From Paracoccaceae bacterium (GTDB lineage: Bacteria > Pseudomonadota > Alphaproteobacteria > Rhodobacterales > Rhodobacteraceae): DNA of 54,020 nucleotides. A model generated the notes under the pieces. It saw nothing but the letters and a program-made list of their open reading frames with translations. It was not told the DNA's origin and searched no databases. The stretch is taken from positions 1 through 54,020 of the forward strand of contig JAFGXY010000032.1 of the NCBI GenBank assembly GCA_016936395.1. The letters are read 5' to 3'. Both the position numbers and the translations under genes were made by a program. Positions 34,505-44,458 of the stretch are shown here, in pieces (within the stretch, counting starts at the first letter, position 1; every line of letters starts with the position of its first letter).

Positions 34505-35713
34505 ATGGCGAAGAAGCAAGGTATGGCGGCCAAGAAGCGCAGCATCTTTGAAGATGTCGGCACCACTGGCGCGCCTGTGGCCCCGCAAGTTGGCATGATT
34601 GCCGCCCGTTCGCAAGGCTGGCGCGGGCCGGTCCGGGGCTGGCTGATCGTGCTGTTCCTGATGATCATGGCCATGGTGATGCTGGGGGGCCTTGTCCGGC
34701 TTGCCGACATTGCGCTGCCGGTGGTCAACCAAGGCTGGCCGCCCGTCTGGGCCCTGCCACCGCTGACCGATGCCGATTGGCAGGCCGCGTTGCAAACCTA
34801 TCAGGCAAGCCCGCCGTCTGTGGCCGCGGGCAAGACCATCGAGATCGCCGCCTTCAAGCTGGTGTATGGCTGGGACTGGGGGCGCAACCTGTTGGGCCCG
34901 GTGGTTGCCGCGGTCTGGCTGCTGGGCTTTCTGGCGTTCTTTGCGCTGCGCAAGATCCCGCGGGGCTGGACGGGTCGGCTGTTTGGCCTAGCCGTTCTGG
35001 GCGCGCTACACGCCACAAGCGGTATCTGGATGGCGGTTCCAGAGGTGGCGGCTCTGGCTGCGACCTATCTTGCGCCCTTGCGGCTGCTGATGAACCCGTA
35101 TCCCCTGGCGCTGGATCTGGGGCTGGCTTTTGTCATCTTGGGCACCATCGCTTGGTCGGTCTTCTTGCTGGGCCGCAGCGAGCAGGCGCTGTTGCAGGCC
35201 CGGCGTGCGCGCGAGGGGCGGCTGTTTGGCCTGTCTGGCGCGCTGATGGCTGTGGCCTTTATGCAGATCATTCTGGGGGCGATGGTCGCGGGTCTTGATG
35301 GCGGGCAGGCGGTTGCGACCTGGCCTGCGTTCCTGCTTTTCCCGGCGGATGCGCTTTATGTGCCCGACGGGCAGGGGGGGGGCTTGCCGATCTGGCGCGC
35401 GGTTTTCGAAAACCCGGCTCTGGTGCAATTCATGCACCAGATGTCGGGCTATGTGCTGGTTGCCTTTGGCCTTGTGGTCTGGGGCTTTGCCTTGCGGTCG
35501 GTTCACCGCAACACCCGCTTTGCCTTTCATCTTGTGCTGCTGATTGTGCTGGTTCAGGTCGGACTTGGCATCATGACCATGCTGTCGGGCACCCATCTGT
35601 ATCTTGCCATCACGCATCAGGTGGGCGCAATTTTCCTGTGGGTGCTGATCCTGCGCGCCCGCCATCTGTCACAATACCCGCTGGCCGGGTCTATCCGTAA
35701 GGGCACCGCATGA
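34505..35713 (+). CDS. Divergent COX15/CtaA (heme A synthase) homologue
   Basis: The order and spacing of eight hydrophobic segments, the N-terminal KKRSIFEDVG, RLADIALPVV and LPPLTDADWQAAL segments, and the GRLFGLAVLGALHATSGIW block place it in the COX15/CtaA family (heme O to heme A in the inner membrane). Numbering from the GTG at 34475, the usual EWxHRxxGR motif reads DWGRNLLGP (134-142) and the second N-terminal histidine motif RLAxHLGLAF reads PLALDLGLAF (210-219). Both N-half heme ligands are thus missing. The C-half ligands H321 (FMHQMSGY) and H381 (ITHQVGA) remain. It may be inactive as heme A synthase or have another role. The ATG at 34505 (GAGGCGGGC before it) is a likely start; the GTG at 34475 is possible. 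Confidence 0.8.
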   Translation: MAKKQGMAAKKRSIFEDVGTTGAPVAPQVGMIAARSQGWRGPVRGWLIVLFLMIMAMVMLGGLVRLADIALPVVNQGWPPVWALPPLTDADWQAALQTYQASPPSVAAGKTIEIAAFKLVYGWDWGRNLLGPVVAAVWLLGFLAFFALRKIPRGWTGRLFGLAVLGALHATSGIWMAVPEVAALAATYLAPLRLLMNPYPLALDLGLAFVILGTIAWSVFLLGRSEQALLQARRAREGRLFGLSGALMAVAFMQIILGAMVAGLDGGQAVATWPAFLLFPADALYVPDGQGGGLPIWRAVFENPALVQFMHQMSGYVLVAFGLVVWGFALRSVHRNTRFAFHLVLLIVLVQVGLGIMTMLSGTHLYLAITHQVGAIFLWVLILRARHLSQYPLAGSIRKGTA

Positions 35714-37194
35714 CCTTGAACAACACCGCCTACGCCGATCTGATGGCATTCCAGCGCGAGACCGAGGCGCTGGCGCAGGTGGCAGGGCGTCTGGGCTGGG
35801 ATCAGGAAACCCAGATGCCGCGCGGGGCCGCCGAACAGCGGTCCGAGGAAATGTCGGCCCTCGAGGGCGTGTTGCACGCGCGGCGCACCGACCCGCGCAT
35901 CGCCGACTGGCTGGAGGCGGCGGATGCCACCGACGAGGTGGCAAGCGCCAACCTGCGCCACATCCGCAGGTCGTTTGACCGGCAGGCCAAGGTGCCCGCG
36001 ACGCTGGCGCAAGACCTGGCGCGGGTGACCAGCCGGGCGCAAGGCATCTGGGCCGAGGCCCGCGCGCAAGACGATGTGCAGGCCTTCCTGCCGATGCTGA
36101 CCGAGGTGATCCGGCTGCGGCGCGAAGAGGCCGCCTGTCTGGCGCAAGGTGGCGATCTGTATGACGCGCTGATCGACGATTACGAACCGGGCGCCACGGT
36201 CGCCGGTCTGGCCGCGATGTTCGATGCGATGCGGCCAAGGTTGGTGGCCCTGCGGTCTGCCGTTTTGGGGGCCTCGCATCAGCCGCCCAAACTGACCGGG
36301 CATTTCGGGCAGGATGCGCAGTTGCGCATGGCGCGCGATCTGGCCACCGCCTTTGGCTATGACTGGTCGCGCGGGCGGCTGGATCTGGCGGTGCACCCGT
36401 TCAGCTCTGGCTCGGGCGATGATGCGCGCATCACGACGCGGGTGGTGGAAAGCGATCCGTTCAACTGCTTTTATTCCACCATCCACGAGGTCGGGCATGC
36501 CTGCTATGAGCTGGGCATCGACCCCGACTATCGGCTGACGCCGCTGGGCCAAGGCGTCAGCATGGGGGTGCATGAAAGCCAAAGCCGGATTTATGAAAAC
36601 CAGCTTGGCCGCAGCCGCGCCTTTACCGGCTGGATGCTGGGGCAGATGCAGGACCGCTTTGATGCCTTCGGCATCACCGATGCCGATGCCTTCTATGGCG
36701 CGGTCAACCGGGTGCAGCCGGGGTTCATCCGGACCGAGGCGGATGAGGTGCAATACAACCTGCACGTGATGCTGCGTTTTGATCTGGAGCGCGCGCTGAT
36801 CCGCGGCGATCTGCTGCCCGCCGATCTGGAGGCTGCATGGAATGACCGCTTCAAGGCCGACTTTGGCGTGGCGGTGGACCGGCCCAGCCATGGCATGCTG
36901 CAAGATGTGCATTGGTCTTGCGGGCTGTTTGGCTATTTCCCGACCTATACCCTTGGCAATGTCTATGCCGGGTGCCTTAACCTGGCCATGCGGGCAGCGG
37001 TGCCCGATCTGGATGACCATCTGGCGCGCGGCGATGCCACGCCCGCCACCGACTGGCTGCGCGAAAACCTGCAACGCCATGGCGGCTTGTATGAGCCGCG
37101 CGAGGTGGTGGCGCGGGCCTGCGGGTTCGAGCCCGACGAAGGCCCGCTGCTGGATTATCTGGAGGCGAAGTTCGCCGAGATTTACCGGCTGTAA
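35710..37194 (+). CDS. Carboxypeptidase M32 (Taq family)
   Basis: A 494-residue zinc metallocarboxypeptidase acting in the cytoplasm on C-terminal residues. The zinc motif HEVGH is at 259-263, and the conserved GVHESQSRIYEN follows about 30 residues later with the third ligand Glu. The N-terminal LGWDQETQMPRGAAEQR is the other family hallmark. The ATG overlaps the stop of the CtaA-like gene by 4 bases (ATGA). Length is normal. Confidence 0.95.
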   Translation: MTLNNTAYADLMAFQRETEALAQVAGRLGWDQETQMPRGAAEQRSEEMSALEGVLHARRTDPRIADWLEAADATDEVASANLRHIRRSFDRQAKVPATLAQDLARVTSRAQGIWAEARAQDDVQAFLPMLTEVIRLRREEAACLAQGGDLYDALIDDYEPGATVAGLAAMFDAMRPRLVALRSAVLGASHQPPKLTGHFGQDAQLRMARDLATAFGYDWSRGRLDLAVHPFSSGSGDDARITTRVVESDPFNCFYSTIHEVGHACYELGIDPDYRLTPLGQGVSMGVHESQSRIYENQLGRSRAFTGWMLGQMQDRFDAFGITDADAFYGAVNRVQPGFIRTEADEVQYNLHVMLRFDLERALIRGDLLPADLEAAWNDRFKADFGVAVDRPSHGMLQDVHWSCGLFGYFPTYTLGNVYAGCLNLAMRAAVPDLDDHLARGDATPATDWLRENLQRHGGLYEPREVVARACGFEPDEGPLLDYLEAKFAEIYRL

Positions 37195-37293
37195 GGCGTC
37201 TTGCGTCGGGGCCACAGGCCATGGCCGGGGCTGCCTTGGGGCTTGCGCGCGGCGTCAGGGCGTCTAGCTTGAAGGCTTCAGGAGGACATCCGC

Positions 37294-39852
37294 ATGACCG
37301 AAGCCCGCGCCATTCACCTTGCCGACTATCAGCCGTTCTCGCATCTGCTGGATCAGGTCACGCTGACGTTTCGGCTGTCGCCACATGCCACGCGGGTGCA
37401 GGCGCGGCTGGAGATGCGGCCCAATCCGGGCGCGCCTGCGGGGCAAGATCTGCGGCTGGACGGTGAAGGGCTGCGGCTTTTGTCGCTGTCGCTCGATGGT
37501 CATCTGCTGACGGTGCAGCCTGATGCCACGGGTCTGACGCTGCCCGCGCAGGCCCTGCCCGCCGCGCCCTTCGTGCTGGAAACCGAGGTCGAGATCGCCC
37601 CCGAAGGCAACACCGCGCTGGAGGGGATTTACATGTCGGGTGGCATGTATTGCACGCAATGTGAGGCCGAGGGCTTTCGCAAGATCACCTTCTACCCCGA
37701 CCGCCCCGATGTGATGGCGCGATTCCGGGTCCGGGTCGAAGGCGACATGCCGGTGCTTTTGTCCAACGGCAACCGGATAGCGCAGGGTCCGGGTTGGGCA
37801 GAATGGGATGACCCCTGGCCCAAGCCCGCCTATCTGTTCGCGCTGGTGGCAGGCGACCTTCGCGCGCACGCGGCAGCGTTTCGCACGATGTCAGGGCGTG
37901 ACGTTGCGCTGAACATCTGGGTGCGTCCGGGAGACGAGGGCCGCTGTGCCTATGCGATGGACAGTCTGAAACGCTCGATGGCCTGGGATGAGCGGGTCTA
38001 CGGGCGCGAATATGACTTGGACATTTTCAACATTGTGGCCGTCGATGACTTCAATATGGGCGCAATGGAGAACAAGGGCTTGAACATTTTCAACTCCAAA
38101 TACGTTCTGGCCAGCCCTGAAACCGCAAGCGACGATGACTTTGCCCGGATCGAGGCGATCATCGCGCATGAGTATTTCCACAACTGGACCGGCAACCGCA
38201 TCACCTGCCGCGACTGGTTCCAACTGTGCCTGAAAGAGGGGCTGACGGTCTTTCGTGACCAGCAGTTTTCCGGCGATATGCGGTCCCACGCAGTGAAGCG
38301 GATCGAGGACGTGCTGAGCCTGCGCGCGCGGCAGTTCCGCGAGGATCAGGGCCCGTTGGCGCATCCGGTCCGGCCAGATTCATATATTGAAATCAATAAC
38401 TTCTATACCGCAACCGTGTATGAGAAGGGTGCCGAGGTGATTGGCATGTTGCGCCGGTTGGTGGGGGATGACGGTTATGCCCGGGCGCTCAACTTGTATT
38501 TTGACCGCCACGACGGGCAGGCGGCGACGATTGAAGATTGGCTGACGGTGTTTGAAGACGCGACAGGCCGTGATCTGACCCAGTTCAAACGCTGGTATAC
38601 CGAAGCAGGCACCCCGCGCCTGAAGGTGACAGATGACTTCAATAACGGCGTCTATACCCTTCACTTAGAACAGGAAAACCTGGAAACGCCGGGTCAGCCG
38701 ATCAAGGGCGCAAAGGTGCTGCCGATCGCGGTGGGGCTGTTGAACCCCAATGGTGACGAGGTCGTGCCGACCACGGTGCTGGAGATGACCGAGGCCCGTC
38801 AAAGCTTTTCCTTTGACGGGTTGGGCGCGCGGCCGATCCCGTCGATCCTGCGCGGGTTTTCCGCGCCTGTGGTGCTGGAGCGTCAGGCAAGCCCGGAAGA
38901 ACGCGCCTTCCTGCTGGCGCATGACACCGACCCGTTCAACAAATGGGAGGCGGGGCGTGCCTTGGCCAAGGATCTGCTGACGCGGATGGTCACCGAAAAC
39001 GCCGCACCGGGGCCGGATTGGCTGGATGCGCTGGCGCGGGTGGCGGTGGACGATCACCTTGATCCGGCGTTCCGGGCGCTGTGCCTACGCTTGCCATCGG
39101 ATGATGACATGGCGCAGACGCTGCACGCCTCGGGCCATGTGCCCGATCCGGCAGCGATTTACGCTGCGCGGCGGCGGATGGGCGACGCCCTGGCGCAGCA
39201 CCTTTCCGGGGTATTGCCGGGGCTGATCGCGGGTCTGGCCGAACCGGGGCCATTCACCCCGGATGCCCGCGCGGCGGGGCGGCGGGCGCTGCGGCTTGCG
39301 GCACTGTCGCTGTTGTCGCGCTGTGATGGCGGGGCAGCGGCACGGGCGGCTTACCGTGTTGCGGACAACATGACCGAAGAGGTGGGCGCCCTGTCGTGCC
39401 TGCTGGACATCGGGCAGGGCAGCGAGGAACTGGCGCGGTTCGCGGCACGCTGGCAGGCTGACCTTAATGTGATGGACAAGTGGTTTGCGTTGCAGATCGC
39501 CTATGCTGCGCCTGACATGGCCGCCGGGGTCACCCAGGCCCTGACCGCGCATCCGGCGTTTGACTGGAAGAATCCGAACCGCTTTCGCAGCGTGATCGGG
39601 GCACTGTCGGGCCATCATGCCGGGTTCCATCACATCAGCGGTGCAGGCTATGCCCTTGTTGCCGATTGGCTTTTGCGGCTTGACCCGCTGAACCCGCAGA
39701 CGGCGGCGCGGCTGTCCACCGCGTTTGAAACCTGGCCGCGCTATGACGGCGGCCGTCAGGGCATGGTGCGCGACGTGCTGCGGCGGATGCTGGCGACCGA
39801 AGGCCTCAGCCGCGATCTGACCGAGATGGCGGGGCGGATTCTGGGGGACTGA
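37294..39852 (+). CDS. pepN: Aminopeptidase N
   Basis: The 852-residue M1 zinc aminopeptidase has GAMENKGLNIFN (substrate N-terminus site), HEYFHNW with zinc ligands H292 and H296, and the third ligand Glu in LKEGLTVFRDQQF. Length and the C-terminal helical domain match E. coli PepN. AGGAGG lies 11 bases upstream. It converges with rlmJ across a palindromic G/C element. Confidence 0.97.
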   Translation: MTEARAIHLADYQPFSHLLDQVTLTFRLSPHATRVQARLEMRPNPGAPAGQDLRLDGEGLRLLSLSLDGHLLTVQPDATGLTLPAQALPAAPFVLETEVEIAPEGNTALEGIYMSGGMYCTQCEAEGFRKITFYPDRPDVMARFRVRVEGDMPVLLSNGNRIAQGPGWAEWDDPWPKPAYLFALVAGDLRAHAAAFRTMSGRDVALNIWVRPGDEGRCAYAMDSLKRSMAWDERVYGREYDLDIFNIVAVDDFNMGAMENKGLNIFNSKYVLASPETASDDDFARIEAIIAHEYFHNWTGNRITCRDWFQLCLKEGLTVFRDQQFSGDMRSHAVKRIEDVLSLRARQFREDQGPLAHPVRPDSYIEINNFYTATVYEKGAEVIGMLRRLVGDDGYARALNLYFDRHDGQAATIEDWLTVFEDATGRDLTQFKRWYTEAGTPRLKVTDDFNNGVYTLHLEQENLETPGQPIKGAKVLPIAVGLLNPNGDEVVPTTVLEMTEARQSFSFDGLGARPIPSILRGFSAPVVLERQASPEERAFLLAHDTDPFNKWEAGRALAKDLLTRMVTENAAPGPDWLDALARVAVDDHLDPAFRALCLRLPSDDDMAQTLHASGHVPDPAAIYAARRRMGDALAQHLSGVLPGLIAGLAEPGPFTPDARAAGRRALRLAALSLLSRCDGGAAARAAYRVADNMTEEVGALSCLLDIGQGSEELARFAARWQADLNVMDKWFALQIAYAAPDMAAGVTQALTAHPAFDWKNPNRFRSVIGALSGHHAGFHHISGAGYALVADWLLRLDPLNPQTAARLSTAFETWPRYDGGRQGMVRDVLRRMLATEGLSRDLTEMAGRILGD

Positions 39853-39900
39853 GGCGCCCCCCCACCCCGGCCCTCCCCCACGAAGGGGGGAGGGAGGCGC
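39853..39900. repeat. G/C-rich palindromic intergenic element (single copy)
   Basis: Outer arms GCGCC (39854-39858) and GGCGC (39896-39900) enclose CCCTCCCCC (39871-39879) and GGGGGAGGG around a short ACGAA loop. It lies between convergent pepN and rlmJ and could end both transcripts. It is the same element as the five copies at 47888-48200. Confidence 0.75.
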
Positions 39901-39932
39901 ACCATTGGCGGAAGGTGGTGACCGTGGTCAGG

Positions 39933-40712
39933 CTAGGCCAGTTTTCGGAACAGGGCCGACAGGCGTTTGGCCTCGGCCTCGATGCCATAGGGCGGGTTGA
40001 TCATCACCATGCCCGAGCCTTCCATCCGGTGGCCTTCGCGCGCCGGGGGAAAGCGGACCTCGTGCACCAGCGCGCCCTCGTGGGCGGCGCGCACCTCGGC
40101 CAGCATCGGTTTGTGCAATCCGTCGCGCAGGATCGGATACCATAGGAAGATCAGCCCTATGTTCCATTTGCGGTGCAACTGGCCGATGACGCGGGGGAGC
40201 GTCTCGTAATCGGTCTTCACCTCATAGGACGGGTCGATCAGCACCATCCCGCGTCGGGGGGTGGGCGGGCAGATCGACAGCACCTTGGCAAGGCCGTCTT
40301 CGCGGTAGATCTTGGCACCAAAGGGGGCCGCGGCATACTCGAGTGCCGCATGTTCCTGCGGGTGGAGCTCGCACAGATGGATGCTGTCGATATCGCGCAA
40401 CAGGTGCCCGGCGATCAGCGGGCTGCCGGGATAGGCGTTGGGGCCGCGCTGAGCCCGCGTCAGGTGCAGCGCGCGGATATAGGGGTGGCTGGCTGGAAAC
40501 CAGCGCTCGGTCAGCGCAATGCCCTTGGCGGCCTCGCCGGTCTTCACCGCTTCGGGCGCGGTCAGATCATAAAGGCCCCGGCCGGCGTGGGTTTCGAAAT
40601 AGGTGACCGGCTTGTCCTTTTGCGTCAGGTAATCGAGTGTCCAGGCCAAAAGCGCATGCTTGTGGACATCGGCCAGGTTTCCGGCGTGGTAGAGGTGTTG
40701 ATAGGACAGCAT
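39933..40712 (-). CDS. rlmJ: 23S rRNA (adenine-2030-N6)-methyltransferase RlmJ
   Basis: The 259-residue protein opens MLSYQHLYHAGNLADVHKH, the RlmJ hallmark, continues with YFETHAGRGLYDL (SAM site), and has LIDPSYE (about 176-182) in the place of the DPPY motif of N6-adenine methylases (Ser for Pro, as in RlmJ). It ends with GSGMVMINPPYG. It is a housekeeping rRNA modification enzyme convergent with pepN. Confidence 0.94.
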   Translation of the reverse strand: MLSYQHLYHAGNLADVHKHALLAWTLDYLTQKDKPVTYFETHAGRGLYDLTAPEAVKTGEAAKGIALTERWFPASHPYIRALHLTRAQRGPNAYPGSPLIAGHLLRDIDSIHLCELHPQEHAALEYAAAPFGAKIYREDGLAKVLSICPPTPRRGMVLIDPSYEVKTDYETLPRVIGQLHRKWNIGLIFLWYPILRDGLHKPMLAEVRAAHEGALVHEVRFPPAREGHRMEGSGMVMINPPYGIEAEAKRLSALFRKLA

Positions 40713-40817
40713 CGATGGTGCGTAACAGGCGGGGATGCGCGCCGCAAGGGTCGGGCCGTAGCGCGGGGTTCACCCCGCCATCCTTTGCGCGCAGGAAGGC
40801 GGGGTGACCCCCGCCCA

Positions 40818-40994
40818 TTACGGGTCGCGTTTGTGGGCGTCGTGGTCGCGGGCGGCTTTGTCGGTTTGCGCGGCCCGCAGATCCCTCTCGGCTTTGGTGC
40901 GGCCAAACCTAGCGGCATTTTCGTCCGCCTTGGCGCGGGCCGCCTTGCGCGCGGCCTGCTTTTTGGCAAGACGAAGGTTGACGATTTCGGCCAT
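40818..40994 (-). CDS. DUF4169 family small protein
   Basis: The 58-residue, highly charged helical protein begins MAEIVNLRLAKKQAARKAA and contains FGRTKAERDL, as in DUF4169 proteins of Rhodobacterales. It is rich in Lys, Arg and Ala and lacks membrane segments. It lies 16 bases downstream of fumC on the same strand, an arrangement typical for this group. Function unknown. Confidence 0.85.
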   Translation of the reverse strand: MAEIVNLRLAKKQAARKAARAKADENAARFGRTKAERDLRAAQTDKAARDHDAHKRDP

Positions 40995-41010
40995 CAGCCC
41001 CGCCCCACTT

Positions 41011-42405
41011 TCAGCCCTTTGGCCCCAGCATATCTTCGGGCCGCACCACGCGGTCGAAGGTCTCGCCATCGACATAGCCAAGCGCGATGGCCTCTTGCCG
41101 CAGGGTGGTGCCGTTCTTGTGGGCGGTCTTGGCAACCTTGGTCGCCGCGTCATAGCCGATGGTGGGGGCAAGGGCGGTGACCAGCATCAGCGATTCCTTC
41201 ATCAGCTTGTCGATGCGTGGAATGTTGGCTTGGGTGCCCACCACCATGTTGTCGGTGAACGACGCCGCCGCATCGCCCAGAAGCTGCATGGATTGCAGGA
41301 CGTTATACGACATCATCGGGTTGTAGACGTTCAACTCGAAATGGCCTTGGCTGCCGGCAAAACCCACCGCCGCGTCATTGCCCATCACCTGCGCACAGAC
41401 CATGGTCAGCGCCTCGGCCTGCGTCGGGTTGACCTTGCCCGGCATGATGGAACTGCCCGGTTCATTTTCCGGCAGGATCAATTCGCCAAGGCCCGAGCGC
41501 GGGCCAGACCCCAGAAGCCGCATGTCATTGGCGATCTTGAACAGGCTGACCGCGACGGTTTTCAAGGCCCCCGAAAACATCACCATCGCGTCATGGGCCG
41601 CCAGCGCCTCAAACTTGTTGGGGGCGGTAACGAAGGGCAGACCGGTGATCTGGGCGATCTGATGCGCCACCCGCACATCCCAGCCGACCCGGGTGTTCAG
41701 GCCGGTGCCGACGGCAGTGCCGCCTTGGGCCAGCTCATAGATTTCCGGCAGCACCTTGTGGATGCGCAGGATGCCTTGGCTGACCTGATGCGCATAGCCC
41801 GAAAACTCCTGCCCCAGCGTCAGGGGCGTTGCGTCCTGGGTATGGGTGCGGCCGATCTTGATGATGTCCTTGAACTGCACCGACTTGTCCACCAAGGCGG
41901 CATGCAGCTTGTGCAGGCCGGGCAGCAGCACATCGCGCGCCATCATGCCGATGGCTATGTGCATCGCGGTGGGGAAAGTGTCGTTTGACGATTGGCCCAT
42001 GTTGACATGGTCATTGGGGTGGACCGGCGTCTTGGAGCCCATCACGCCGCCCAACACCTCAATCGCGCGATTGCTGATCACCTCGTTGGCGTTCATGTTG
42101 CTTTGCGTGCCTGACCCGGTTTGCCAGACCACCAGCGGGAAATTGTCGTCAAAGCGGCCGTCGATCACCTCTTGTGCGGCGGCGGCGATGGCTTGGCCCA
42201 ACTCGGTGCTGATGTCACCCTGGTCGATATTGACCAGCGCGCAGGCCTTCTTGATCACCCCCAGCGCGCGGATGATCGCCACCGGCTGACGTTCCCATCC
42301 GATGGGAAAGTTCTGGATCGAGCGCTGGGTTTGCGCGCCCCAGTATTTGTCGGCGGGAACTTCAAGCGGGCCAAAGCTGTCGGTTTCGGTGCGGGTGCTG
42401 GTCAT
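41011..42405 (-). CDS. fumC: Fumarate hydratase class II
   Basis: The 464-residue iron-independent fumarase interconverts fumarate and malate in the TCA cycle. It carries the fumarate lyase signature [16 protein letters not shown], the [14 protein letters not shown] region, the [14 protein letters not shown] loop, and [11 protein letters not shown]. The ATG at 42405 matches the usual N-terminus of the family; a longer in-frame start adds 19 unrelated residues. It is part of a minus-strand row sspB-fumC-DUF4169-rlmJ. Confidence 0.97.
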   Translation of the reverse strand: MTSTRTETDSFGPLEVPADKYWGAQTQRSIQNFPIGWERQPVAIIRALGVIKKACALVNIDQGDISTELGQAIAAAAQEVIDGRFDDNFPLVVWQTGSGTQSNMNANEVISNRAIEVLGGVMGSKTPVHPNDHVNMGQSSNDTFPTAMHIAIGMMARDVLLPGLHKLHAALVDKSVQFKDIIKIGRTHTQDATPLTLGQEFSGYAHQVSQGILRIHKVLPEIYELAQGGTAVGTGLNTRVGWDVRVAHQIAQITGLPFVTAPNKFEALAAHDAMVMFSGALKTVAVSLFKIANDMRLLGSGPRSGLGELILPENEPGSSIMPGKVNPTQAEALTMVCAQVMGNDAAVGFAGSQGHFELNVYNPMMSYNVLQSMQLLGDAAASFTDNMVVGTQANIPRIDKLMKESLMLVTALAPTIGYDAATKVAKTAHKNGTTLRQEAIALGYVDGETFDRVVRPEDMLGPKG

Positions 42406-42486
42406 CTGCAAGCCTCGTGTTTCTGCTCGGTTTCCCATACGAGAGGGCACCGGCAAAATCAATCCGCATACCGTCGCATACTGCGA

Positions 42487-42942
42487 CTATTGCTTGCGGA
42501 ACTTGTCCAGGCTGACCACTTCGGCGTCGTGATGCGGCGGCGGGTCGTCGTCGCCGTCATCCTCGTCGTCTTCCGCATCATCCTCTTCGACATGGCTTTC
42601 AAAGCGCAGGCCGAATTCAACCGAAGGGTCAACGAAGGTGCGCACGGCGTCAAAGGGGATGACCATCGGTTCGGGCTGATTGCCGAAGTTCAGCGTGATG
42701 GTGAAACCGTCGTCATCGACATTCAGGTTTTCGAACCAGTGCTGGATGACGATGGTCATCTCGGCCGGATAGCGCGCTTTCAGCCAATCGGCCATTTCCA
42801 CCTCGGGGTGGGTGGTGTCGAAGGTGATGAAGAAATGATGCGCGCCGGGCAGGCCGTTTTCCGACACGTCCTGCAGCACCGATTGAATCAGACTGCGCAT
42901 CGCGCGATGCATCAAATTGCCGTAGTCAATGGATCGCGCCAT
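42487..42942 (-). CDS. sspB: SspB family ClpXP adaptor
   Basis: The 151-residue protein matches alphaproteobacterial SspB (SspB-alpha), which tethers ssrA-tagged proteins to ClpXP. It has IDYGNLMHRAMRSLIQSVL at the start, FFITFDTTHPEVEMADWL, and LNFGNQPEPMVIPFDAVRTF. An Asp/Glu-rich linker (about 118-135) is followed by VVSLDKFRKQ, the ClpX-docking tail. Length and layout are normal. Confidence 0.95.
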   Translation of the reverse strand: MARSIDYGNLMHRAMRSLIQSVLQDVSENGLPGAHHFFITFDTTHPEVEMADWLKARYPAEMTIVIQHWFENLNVDDDGFTITLNFGNQPEPMVIPFDAVRTFVDPSVEFGLRFESHVEEDDAEDDEDDGDDDPPPHHDAEVVSLDKFRKQ

Positions 42943-43011
42943 AACAAACCTCGAACTGTCGTGGGTGCAGCATAGGGGTTTTGACTTCGAAGGGAAGGGG
43001 CAAGGCGGGGG

Positions 43012-44253
43012 TCACAGGGCACTGACCGCGACAGAGGCCGCGCAGGACACCGCCAGCACCAGCCAGATCGGGCGATGCAGACCGATCAGCAACAGCGCCG
43101 ACAGCCCGGAAAGGCCCAGGGCCATCAGGTCGAGGCTGGACAGATCGGCGGTCAGCAGATGCAGCGGGCCGATGCGGGTGATGCCTGTGGTCCGAAACAG
43201 CAACGTCACGGCAAACCACAGCGACAGATTCGCGATGACGCCGACCACAGCAGCCATGATCGCCTGCATCGCCCCGGCAAGTCGCGGATCGGCGGTGATG
43301 CGGGCAAGGTAGGGGGCGGCCACGAATATCCACAAAAAGCAGGGCACGAAGGTCATCCACAGGGTGACAACGGCGGCCGCCAGACCAAGACCCCAGCCGC
43401 CCGCGCCATAGCCCGCCATGAAGCCGACGAACTCGGTCACCAGAATCAGCGGGCCGGGGGTGGTTTCGGCAAGGCCGAGGCCAGCCATCATCTGTTCGGT
43501 GGTCAGCCAGCCCTGCACCGCGACCACCTCTTGCGTCATCCAGGCCAGCACCGCATAGGCCCCGCCAAAGGTGACCACGGCAAGTTTGGAAAAGAACCAC
43601 CCGATGTCGAACAGGATGCCGCCCATGGCCCACAATGCGGCCAGCGGCACCAGCCAGACGCCCAGCCACAGGGCCAGGGTCTGCGCCGTGCGCGGGGCGG
43701 TGACCTGCGGCAGCGGCGCGGTGCCGGGGGCGGCGGTCACAAGACCCCAGACCCCGGCGGCAAGGATGATCACCGGAAACGGCAGGTTCAGCGCGAACAG
43801 GCCCAGAAAGGCCAGCACGGCAATGGCATGGGCCGCCACCCCGTGCAGCGCCTTGCGCGCCACCCGGATCAACGCCTGAACCACGATGGCGATGACGGCG
43901 GCCTGCACCCCCAGAAACAGCGCCTGCATCAAAGGCACCTCGCCCCACGCGGCATAGGCCATCGACAGCGCCAGCACCACCACCGCACCGGGCAGCACGA
44001 ACAACCCGCCTGCGATCAGCCCGCCAAGGGTGCCGTGCAACCGCCAGCCTGCCCAGGTGGCAAGCTGCATCGCCTCGGGCCCCGGCAGCAGCATGCAAAA
44101 CGACAGGGCCGAGAGATAGTCTTTCTCTGTCAGCCATTTACGGTCATCCACCAGCACCCGGTGCATCAGCGCGATCTGCGCTGCCGGGCCGCCAAAAGAC
44201 AAGACCCCGATGCGGGCGAAGGTGCGGGTCAGGTCGGACAGGCTGGGGTGCAT
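43012..44253 (-). CDS. chrA: Chromate transporter ChrA (CHR family)
   Basis: The 413-residue membrane protein has two homologous halves with about ten hydrophobic segments. The CHR motifs are LSFGGPAAQIALMHR (18-32) in the first half and VTFGGAYAVLAWM in the second, plus PGPEAMQLATWAGW and TPGPLILVTEFVGF. It is a long-chain CHR protein exporting chromate by proton motive force. No chrB regulator is visible next to it. Confidence 0.93.
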   Translation of the reverse strand: MHPSLSDLTRTFARIGVLSFGGPAAQIALMHRVLVDDRKWLTEKDYLSALSFCMLLPGPEAMQLATWAGWRLHGTLGGLIAGGLFVLPGAVVVLALSMAYAAWGEVPLMQALFLGVQAAVIAIVVQALIRVARKALHGVAAHAIAVLAFLGLFALNLPFPVIILAAGVWGLVTAAPGTAPLPQVTAPRTAQTLALWLGVWLVPLAALWAMGGILFDIGWFFSKLAVVTFGGAYAVLAWMTQEVVAVQGWLTTEQMMAGLGLAETTPGPLILVTEFVGFMAGYGAGGWGLGLAAAVVTLWMTFVPCFLWIFVAAPYLARITADPRLAGAMQAIMAAVVGVIANLSLWFAVTLLFRTTGITRIGPLHLLTADLSSLDLMALGLSGLSALLLIGLHRPIWLVLAVSCAASVAVSAL

Positions 44254-44296
44254 GGGCCAAGGCTATGCAAGCCAGATGACGCCCGCAAGACGGTTT

Positions 44297-44323
44297 CCCC
44301 GCCGGGCATTTTACCCGGCGGGG
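44297..44323. repeat. Perfect 10-bp inverted repeat between chrA and apt
   Basis: CCCCGCCGGG (44297-44306) and CCCGGCGGGG (44314-44323) flank a 7-base loop CATTTTA. It lies upstream of chrA and downstream of apt on the minus strand. No T-run follows on either strand, so it may be an operator for chrA or a weak terminator. The rest of this 205-base gap shows no gene. Confidence 0.7.
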
Positions 44324-44458
44324 TGGGGTCAGCATGACGTGTGTTTGCAAGCAGCACGTCAATCGGGGGCTTTTGCACCCCGGCAAGCAACAGCGTAACC
44401 AGAGGCCGCGCCCGACCTGATTAAGACCGATTCCCTAAGACCGGGTTAAGCCTGTCCG

